Assembly (NCBI GenBank): GCA_023387295.1
Contig: JAEWIG010000229.1
Span: 1-10,724, forward strand
Length of the DNA stretch: 10,724 nt
Source: Bacillota bacterium
Lineage (GTDB): Bacteria; Bacillota; Bacilli; Bacillales; Cytobacillaceae
Reading direction: 5' to 3'
This document shows, piece by piece, positions 6,925 to 10,724 of this stretch. Numbering within the stretch: position 1 is the stretch's first letter; each line of letters begins with the position of its first letter. The translations under genes and the position numbers were made by a program. The notes under the pieces were generated by a model. It saw only the letters and a program-made list of their open reading frames with translations, did no database searches and was not told the DNA's origin.

Positions 6925-7422
6925 TTATCTTGGATTATATTGCGATAATGAACCTGGAAGTCCCATTCCGAAATGTGGCTCGTATTCAACTTCCTCGTTA
7001 AACACGACATAATTTACGTAAACCATTAGGATTAAATATCTTTTTCCTGTTTGCGGATCACTTATGATGACGTGATCTCGTCCTGCTGCTTCTATAATAC
7101 CTTCGAATGCCTGTTGGGTAGCATTTTTATCTCCTTCAAATGTTGCGTATACAGTGACAAGCTTTCCTTTGTTCAGACGTAGGATGTTTTCGATATAAGA
7201 CTGTTCGATCGGGAGCATTCCAGGAATCTGTATACTCGGTGAAGAAGGTGTCATTGTACCTGGTACTGGACCTATGGCACCCGGTGGGTAAGCTGGTGCT
7301 ACTTGAGGCTGAGGCTGAACCCCATAAGCTTGTTTTTGTACATTTCCGCCTGTAGGTTGTTGATACCCGTAATAGGGTGTTGTTCTGTAATCAATATTTT
7401 GATAATAGTTTGGTTGATTCAC
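6925..7422 (-). CDS. gerQ: Spore coat protein GerQ
   Basis: GerQ is a spore coat protein needed for normal localisation of the cortex-lytic enzyme CwlJ and hence for germination with calcium-dipicolinate. The protein has 165 residues. Residues 1-65 are rich in Tyr, Gln, Pro and Gly, as expected for a coat protein. The conserved GerQ domain (about 68-150) includes LPIEQSYIENILRLNKGKLVTVYATFEG and DHVIISDPQTGKRYLILMVYVNYVVF. Translation starts at GTG (7422), with a perfect AAGGAGG (7430-7436 on the complement) and an in-frame TAA just upstream, so the N-terminus is fixed. The only lysine in the N-terminal half is Lys30. A likely sigma-E promoter lies about 100 bases upstream. Confidence 0.95.
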   Translation of the reverse strand: MNQPNYYQNIDYRTTPYYGYQQPTGGNVQKQAYGVQPQPQVAPAYPPGAIGPVPGTMTPSSPSIQIPGMLPIEQSYIENILRLNKGKLVTVYATFEGDKNATQQAFEGIIEAAGRDHVIISDPQTGKRYLILMVYVNYVVFNEEVEYEPHFGMGLPGSLSQYNPR

Positions 7423-7519
7423 TACTTTCCCTCCTTAATAATCAATAGAATAACAGCGTATTAGAACCATATTTAAAATGTTCAAAAAGCATAGCTAGAT
7501 GAAATGACTCACTAATTAA

Positions 7520-7549
7520 TTCGTATGTGACGGCCTGTTTTTTTATGAC
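7520..7549 (-). promoter_or_regulatory. Candidate sigma-E promoter of gerQ
   Basis: Reading the minus strand, GTCATAAA (7549-7542) is followed after 14 bases by CATACGAA (7527-7520). This fits the sigma-E pattern (-35 near kmATATT, -10 near CATACAAT, spacing 13-15). Mother-cell expression of gerQ under sigma-E is what is known from B. subtilis. The transcript would start near 7512, with a leader of about 90 bases. Confidence 0.7.
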
Positions 7550-7568
7550 AATTAAGAGGGGAAAATAG

Positions 7569-7595
7569 AAAAACTCTCAGCCACACTGCCGAGAG
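7569..7595 (-). terminator. Intrinsic terminator of hemQ
   Basis: On the minus strand CTCTCGGC (7595-7588) pairs with GCTGAGAG (7581-7574), an eight-base stem with one G-U pair and a six-base loop, followed by five T residues (7573-7569). It lies ten bases beyond the hemQ stop. Confidence 0.85.
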
Positions 7596-7604
7596 CAAAA
7601 AGGA

Positions 7605-8351
7605 TTAATTAACATGTAGGAATTGAGACACTTTATCTTCTTCAAGCAAGTTACCAACGAAGAAGGAACCAAATTCTCCGTAGCGAGCACTTACTTCATC
7701 AAAACGCATTTCATAAACGAGCTTTTTAAAATGAAGCGCATCATCAGAGAATAAAGTTACGCCCCATTCGTAGTCATCAAAGCCGACAGATCCTGTAATA
7801 ATTTGTTTGACTTTTCCAGCGTAAGTACGGCCAATCATACCGTGGCTATACATCATCTTGCGGCGGTCTTCCATCGGGAGCATGTACCAGTTATCATTGC
7901 CTTGACGACGCTTGTCCATTGGATAAAAGCACACATGCTTTGCTTTTGGCAAAATTGGATATAGGCGTGCAAGGATTTCTGGGCTCTTATATGGATCTTG
8001 ATCAGATGGTAAATAGTTACTTAGTTCAACGATAGAAACATAGGAATAAACAGGAACCGTATATTCTGCTAGTTTTGATTTATTAAACTCAGTTTCAATT
8101 TCGTTTATTTCCTCTAAAGTCGGTCTTAATATCATCATCATAAAATCAGCTTTTTGACCAACAATGGTATATAAGGCATGGCTTCCTTTTTTCTCGCTTT
8201 GAGTCGTATTCCACTTATCGATAAGGGATAGAAACTCATGGATGGTTGCTTGGCGTTCATCGTTAGATAACAACTTCCAGGTTGTCCAATCGATTGCGCG
8301 GAAGTCGTGCAAACAATACCAACCTTCCAGCGTTTTTGCTACTTCACTCAT
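7605..8351 (-). CDS. hemQ: Coproheme decarboxylase HemQ
   Basis: HemQ converts iron-coproporphyrin III (coproheme) to heme b by two oxidative decarboxylations, the last step of the Gram-positive coproporphyrin-dependent heme pathway. The 248-residue length and the chlorite-dismutase-like fold sequence are typical. His170 in MMYSHGMIGRTYAGKVKQI corresponds to the proximal heme ligand, and Tyr143 in CFYPMDKRRQ to the active-site tyrosine. GSVGFDDYEWGVTLF (188-201) is also a family signature. Translation starts at ATG with TAGGAGTGA upstream. Older databases call it YwfI or chlorite dismutase-like. It is transcribed divergently from pta. Confidence 0.95.
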   Translation of the reverse strand: MSEVAKTLEGWYCLHDFRAIDWTTWKLLSNDERQATIHEFLSLIDKWNTTQSEKKGSHALYTIVGQKADFMMMILRPTLEEINEIETEFNKSKLAEYTVPVYSYVSIVELSNYLPSDQDPYKSPEILARLYPILPKAKHVCFYPMDKRRQGNDNWYMLPMEDRRKMMYSHGMIGRTYAGKVKQIITGSVGFDDYEWGVTLFSDDALHFKKLVYEMRFDEVSARYGEFGSFFVGNLLEEDKVSQFLHVN

Positions 8352-8393
8352 TCTACGCTCACTCCTAAATATGTACTAAAAAACCCTATTCAA

Positions 8394-8418
8394 ATTACAC
8401 CATAACTATATCATAGTT
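8394..8418 (-). promoter_or_regulatory. Candidate hemQ promoter with overlapping dyad
   Basis: On the minus strand TGGTGTAAT gives a possible extended -10 (TGTAAT at 8399-8394, TG at 8402-8401). Directly upstream is a 15-base dyad, AACTATATCATAGTT on the plus strand (8404-8418), with perfect six-base arms. A protein bound there would cover the -10/-35 spacer, so repression is possible. No convincing -35 is visible, so the assignment is tentative. Confidence 0.35.
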
Positions 8419-8424
8419 TTTCCC

Positions 8425-8451
8425 ATTTACATCAGAGGAACACTTGTAAAT
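8425..8451. repeat. Inverted repeat in the hemQ/pta spacer
   Basis: ATTTACA (8425-8431) and TGTAAAT (8445-8451) are perfect seven-base arms separated by 13 bases. The arm centres are 20 bases apart, about two helical turns, so both would face the same side of the DNA. It could be an operator for hemQ; no regulator can be named. Confidence 0.35.
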
Positions 8452-8482
8452 AGAAAAGAGATTGTTCAGATTTTGACGAAAT

Positions 8483-8498
8483 TGTGGAATTTATCACA
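8483..8498. promoter_or_regulatory. Fnr/ArcR-like binding site upstream of pta
   Basis: TGTGG-N6-TCACA matches the TGTGA-N6-TCACA box used by CRP/Fnr-family regulators of Bacillus (Fnr, ArcR) at nine of ten defined positions. Downstream, possible -10 elements for pta are TATAAA (8507-8512), GATACT (8514-8519, with TTATCA at 8491-8496 as -35) and CATAAT (8529-8534). Which one is used decides whether the site would activate or block. Confidence 0.45.
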
Positions 8499-8553
8499 GT
8501 TTTTTGTATAAATGATACTTTATTGCTTCATAATTAGAAAGAACTAAGAGACC

Positions 8554-8568
8554 ATCCATTCGATGGAT
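8554..8568 (+). repeat. Small dyad in the pta leader
   Basis: ATCCAT-TCG-ATGGAT is a perfect six-base inverted repeat about 60 bases before the pta start. It has no T-run on the plus strand, so it is not a terminator. It may be an operator or an mRNA-stabilising hairpin. Confidence 0.4.
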
Positions 8569-8630
8569 AAAATATCTTGAAATTTTACATGCAAGGGGTA
8601 TTCTAAAAGGGGATAAAAGGAGGATTTAGG

Positions 8631-9608
8631 ATGAGTGATTTATTTAATGAGTTAAAAGAAAAACTAAACGGGGAAAATGTAAAGATAGTTTTTCCCGAGG
8701 GATTAGATGAGCGAGTATTGTCCGCAGCAGGTAGATTAGCAGCAGAAAAACTAATTACGCCGATTTTAATTGGAAACATCCAAGCGATTGAGGCGAAGGC
8801 AAAAGAATTGGGACTTTCATTAGAAAATGCTGAAATATACGATCCTAGCAATTATGCTATGTTTGATGAATTAGTTGCTGCTTTTATAGAGAGACGTAAA
8901 GGTAAAGAGACCGAAGAGGAAGCTCGTAAAATTTTACTCGATGAAAACTACTTTGGTACCATGCTTGTCTATACAGATAAGGCAGATGGGCTTGTGAGTG
9001 GAGCTGTCCATTCTACTGCAGACACGGTCCGCCCGGCTCTGCAAATTATTAAAACAAAGGAAGGCATCAAGAGAACATCAGGTATATTCGTTATGGTTCG
9101 AGAAGATGAAAAATACATCTTTGCGGATTGTGCGATCAATATTGCTCCCGACAGTAACGATTTAGCTGAAATTGCTATTCAGAGTGCAAAAACAGCCAAA
9201 ATGTTTAATATTGAGCCGCGAGTTGCCATGCTCAGTTTTTCCACAAAAGGTTCAGCTGTATCAGAAGAAACAGAGAAGGTGATCGCTGCTATGAAAGAGG
9301 CAAAATCACGAGAGCCACAATTAATAATTGACGGTGAATTTCAATTTGATGCAGCTATCGTTCCTTCTGTTGCAGCGAAAAAAGCGCCTGATTCTGTGAT
9401 TAAGGGAGATGCAAATGTATTCATTTTTCCGAGCTTAGAAGCTGGAAACATCGGATATAAAATCGCCCAACGACTTGGAAGATTTGAGGCAGTTGGTCCT
9501 ATTTTACAAGGATTAAATCGACCTGTTAATGATTTGTCTCGTGGCTGTAATGAAGAGGATGTCTATAAATTAGCCATTATTACAGCAGCACAAACGTTAA
9601 GCCAGTAA
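8631..9608 (+). CDS. pta: Phosphate acetyltransferase
   Basis: Pta interconverts acetyl-CoA plus phosphate and acetyl phosphate plus CoA, the first step of overflow acetate production with acetate kinase. The 325-residue length is that of the short single-domain form. Motifs include FPEGLDERVLSAA (21-33), ADGLVSGAVHSTADTVRPALQ (118-138), MLSFSTKGSA (200-209), DGEFQFDAAIVPSVA (234-248), FPSLEAGNIGYKIAQRLG (266-283) and GPILQGLNRPVNDLSRGC (289-306). AAAGGAGG (8616-8623) lies seven bases before the ATG. lipL follows after 69 bases without a terminator. The promoter region carries an Fnr-like box; I saw no clear CcpA cre site. Confidence 0.96.
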   Translation: MSDLFNELKEKLNGENVKIVFPEGLDERVLSAAGRLAAEKLITPILIGNIQAIEAKAKELGLSLENAEIYDPSNYAMFDELVAAFIERRKGKETEEEARKILLDENYFGTMLVYTDKADGLVSGAVHSTADTVRPALQIIKTKEGIKRTSGIFVMVREDEKYIFADCAINIAPDSNDLAEIAIQSAKTAKMFNIEPRVAMLSFSTKGSAVSEETEKVIAAMKEAKSREPQLIIDGEFQFDAAIVPSVAAKKAPDSVIKGDANVFIFPSLEAGNIGYKIAQRLGRFEAVGPILQGLNRPVNDLSRGCNEEDVYKLAIITAAQTLSQ

Positions 9609-9677
9609 GTTGCTTTATTATTTACAAATCTAGATACATAAGTAAGATAAATTAGATTTAACATAGAGGAGAAGAAT

Positions 9678-10511
9678 ATGCATGATTTATTGCTTCAGGA
9701 ACAGTGGAGGGTTATCGATCAGTCCGTTTTAGGTAAGCATTTCCGTGCGCTATATTCCTTCGGGATGGATGACACGTTATGCGCTGCTGTGGGCGGTGGG
9801 ATTGCCCCACCTACGGCAAGGTCATGGGTTCATGATAGGACAATTGTTTTGGGAATTCAGGATACAAAGCTTCCACATTTAAAGGAAGGCTTAGAGTGGT
9901 TGCAAAATCAGGGGTATGATGTGATTGTAAGAAATTCTGGTGGGCTTGCAGTTGTGTTAGATGAAGGGGTGTTAAATGTAACACTTGTCTTTCCAGAGAG
10001 TGAAAAAAGCATTGAGATTAATCGAGGCTATGATGCGATGTGGCTGCTCATTCAAGAAATGTTTTCAGATTTTAATAAACCGATTGAAGCTCGGGAGATT
10101 GTAGGATCCTATTGTCCAGGTAGCTATGATTTAAGTATTGAAGGTAGAAAGTTTGCTGGAATTTCTCAAAGACGTATTCGCAGTGGGATTGCTGTACAAA
10201 TCTATTTATGTATGAATGGAAGTGGAAGTGCCCGTGCGAAAGTTATCGAGCAATTTTATGCAATATCAAAGAAAAATATAGAAACGAAATTTCAGTATCC
10301 TACGATTAAGCCAGAAGTAATGGCTTCATTAGAAGAGCTTTTACAAAATGATTTCACGATTTCCGACATTATGCTTCGCTTTCTTAAAGTAATGAAAAAT
10401 AAAGCGAATCATCTCTATATGGGTGAATTAACAGCTGATGAAGCAAGCCTTTTTGAAGCGTATTATAGTCGGATTACGGAACGAAATAATAAAAGTTTAG
10501 CTGAATTATAA
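9678..10511 (+). CDS. lipL: Octanoyl-[GcvH]:protein N-octanoyltransferase LipL
   Basis: LipL moves octanoyl groups from GcvH to the E2 subunits of pyruvate and other 2-oxoacid dehydrogenases, the amidotransfer step of the Bacillus lipoylation relay. The 277 residues show the BPL/LPL fold: VRNSGGLAVVLDEGVLN (84-100), SYCPGSYDLSIEGRKFAGISQRR (144-166) with the likely nucleophile Cys146 and the conserved Lys158, and GIAVQIYLCMNGSG (170-183). The ATG has AGAGGAGA upstream. The pta-lipL order is as in other Bacillus. Lipoate-protein ligase LplJ or the octanoyltransferase LipM are related alternatives; the CPGSYDLS motif and the pta neighbour favour LipL. Its original terminator appears to be split by an insertion sequence. 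Confidence 0.93.
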   Translation: MHDLLLQEQWRVIDQSVLGKHFRALYSFGMDDTLCAAVGGGIAPPTARSWVHDRTIVLGIQDTKLPHLKEGLEWLQNQGYDVIVRNSGGLAVVLDEGVLNVTLVFPESEKSIEINRGYDAMWLLIQEMFSDFNKPIEAREIVGSYCPGSYDLSIEGRKFAGISQRRIRSGIAVQIYLCMNGSGSARAKVIEQFYAISKKNIETKFQYPTIKPEVMASLEELLQNDFTISDIMLRFLKVMKNKANHLYMGELTADEASLFEAYYSRITERNNKSLAEL

Positions 10512-10532
10512 TAGTGAATGCTTTATAGGTTT

Positions 10533-10549
10533 AAAAAAAGGGCTGTTCG
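10533..10549 (+). terminator. Orphan 5' arm of the lipL terminator
   Basis: Seven A residues followed by GGGCTGTTCG (10540-10549) look like the A-tract and 5' arm of an intrinsic terminator. The matching 3' arm (CGAACAGCCC plus T-run) is absent; instead TTTTTAAAA and then the left end of an insertion sequence follow. The terminator therefore looks interrupted. Confidence 0.5.
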
Positions 10550-10559
10550 TTTTTAAAAT

Positions 10560-10614
10560 GTACCCTATGGAGTAGACACTTTGAAAAAAGTGCTCTCTAT
10601 AGGGTACTTTTTTT
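10560..10614 (+). terminator. Terminator hairpin in the IS left end
   Basis: GTACCCTATGGAG (10560-10572) pairs with CTCTCTATAGGGTAC near 10593-10607. After a small internal loop, CACTTT pairs with AAAGTG, closing on a short A-rich loop. Seven T residues follow (10608-10614). The total is about 19 pairs, a strong intrinsic terminator. It may end lipL transcription and shield the transposase gene from read-through. Confidence 0.85.
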
Positions 10615-10660
10615 GTATACTTTAATAACACAACTAGAGCCATACTGGAGACGGAGAAAC

Positions 10661-10724
10661 ATGAGTAAAAAGACTTTTACAGAGAAAGAGATCGTAATTC
10701 TATCTAACATCCCCTATGTTAAAT
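10661..10724 (+). CDS. IS3-family transposase OrfA, N-terminal fragment
   Basis: Translation from the ATG at 10661 gives MSKKTFTEKEIVILSNIPYV (20 residues) and one further Lys before the window ends. This start is like that of helix-turn-helix OrfA proteins of IS150-type IS3 elements in Bacillus, where a (M)xKxxFTEKEIxxLxxNPYVKSV opening is common. OrfA binds the element's ends and is joined to the DDE-type OrfB by -1 frameshifting in this family. GGAG at 10647-10650 and at 10653-10656 are possible ribosome binding sites. TATACT at 10616-10621 is a possible -10. Only the N-terminus is visible, so the family call rests on that opening plus the IS-like end upstream. Confidence 0.65.
   Translation, partial: MSKKTFTEKEIVILSNIPYVK

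Larger units (their letters stand above)
10559..10724 (+). mobile_element. IS3-family insertion sequence, left end (continues past window)
   Basis: The element seems to begin at TGTACCCTATGGAGTAGACA (10559-10578). It has the TG start and the AGTAGACA core seen at ends of IS150-group IS3 elements. About 100 bases inside it an OrfA-type transposase reading frame starts and runs off the window. The right end, OrfB and the target duplication lie outside, so the boundary rests on the left end alone. Confidence 0.65.

Noticed and set aside
6688..6948. 86-aa ORF overlapping the DUF423 gene
   Set aside because: It is a shifted frame of a clear membrane-protein gene and runs through the bidirectional terminator.
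8603..8851. 82-aa minus-strand ORF at the start of pta
   Set aside because: It is a shadow of pta, with no start signals of its own.
9626..9659. AAATCTA/TAGATTT inverted repeat between pta and lipL as a terminator
   Set aside because: The arms are seven A+T-rich pairs with a 20-base loop and no T-run, so it cannot act as an intrinsic terminator. pta and lipL probably share a transcript.

Overview
The window looks like chromosomal DNA from a low-GC, spore-forming member of the Bacillaceae. It carries the spore protein gene gerQ, the Gram-positive coproheme decarboxylase gene hemQ, and the octanoyl-relay enzyme gene lipL beside pta. Shine-Dalgarno sites are strong (AAGGAGG type), and intrinsic terminators separate the transcription units. 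The genus cannot be named from the sequence alone.

Left part (1-5722, all +): a molybdenum-cofactor operon. It opens with the 3' end of an FdhE-type formate dehydrogenase accessory gene that starts outside the window. A small unrecognised ORF follows, then moeA, a second MoeA fused to a periplasmic-binding-protein-like domain, moaE, moaD and a MoeB/ThiF-type adenylyltransferase. MoeB would adenylate the MoaD C-terminus. MoaD and MoaE form molybdopterin synthase, and the two MoeA proteins would handle molybdate insertion. FdhE at the head suggests the cofactor serves a formate dehydrogenase-type enzyme encoded just upstream. The moaA, moaC, mobA and mobB steps are not encoded here. A hairpin terminator closes the operon.

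Middle (5723-6919): a tandem repeat of four 40-bp units, each built of two related 20-bp halves, separates the cofactor operon from a conserved housekeeping block. That block starts at an extended -10 promoter and encodes a 59-aa four-cysteine protein, a YwdI-like protein with a probable TTG start, and a four-helix DUF423 (YwdK-like) membrane protein. It ends at a perfect 15-bp bidirectional terminator shared with convergent gerQ.

Right part (6925-10724): gerQ and hemQ lie on the minus strand. gerQ has a good candidate sigma-E promoter, and hemQ has its own terminator. The divergent hemQ/pta spacer holds several dyad elements, including one very like the TGTGA-N6-TCACA box of Bacillus Fnr/ArcR-type regulators. 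pta and lipL follow on the plus strand. Just past lipL an IS3-family insertion sequence begins: a terminal-inverted-repeat-like end, a long terminator hairpin, and the first 21 codons of OrfA. It appears to have entered the lipL terminator, leaving only the 5' arm on this side.

No CRISPR array, tRNA or rRNA was recognised. Nothing in the window is convincingly a new multi-gene system. The most interesting items are the IS inside a terminator, the MoeA-PBP fusion beside a normal MoeA, the structured spacer between those two genes, the unrecognised small ORF in the operon, and the 20/40-bp repeat array.
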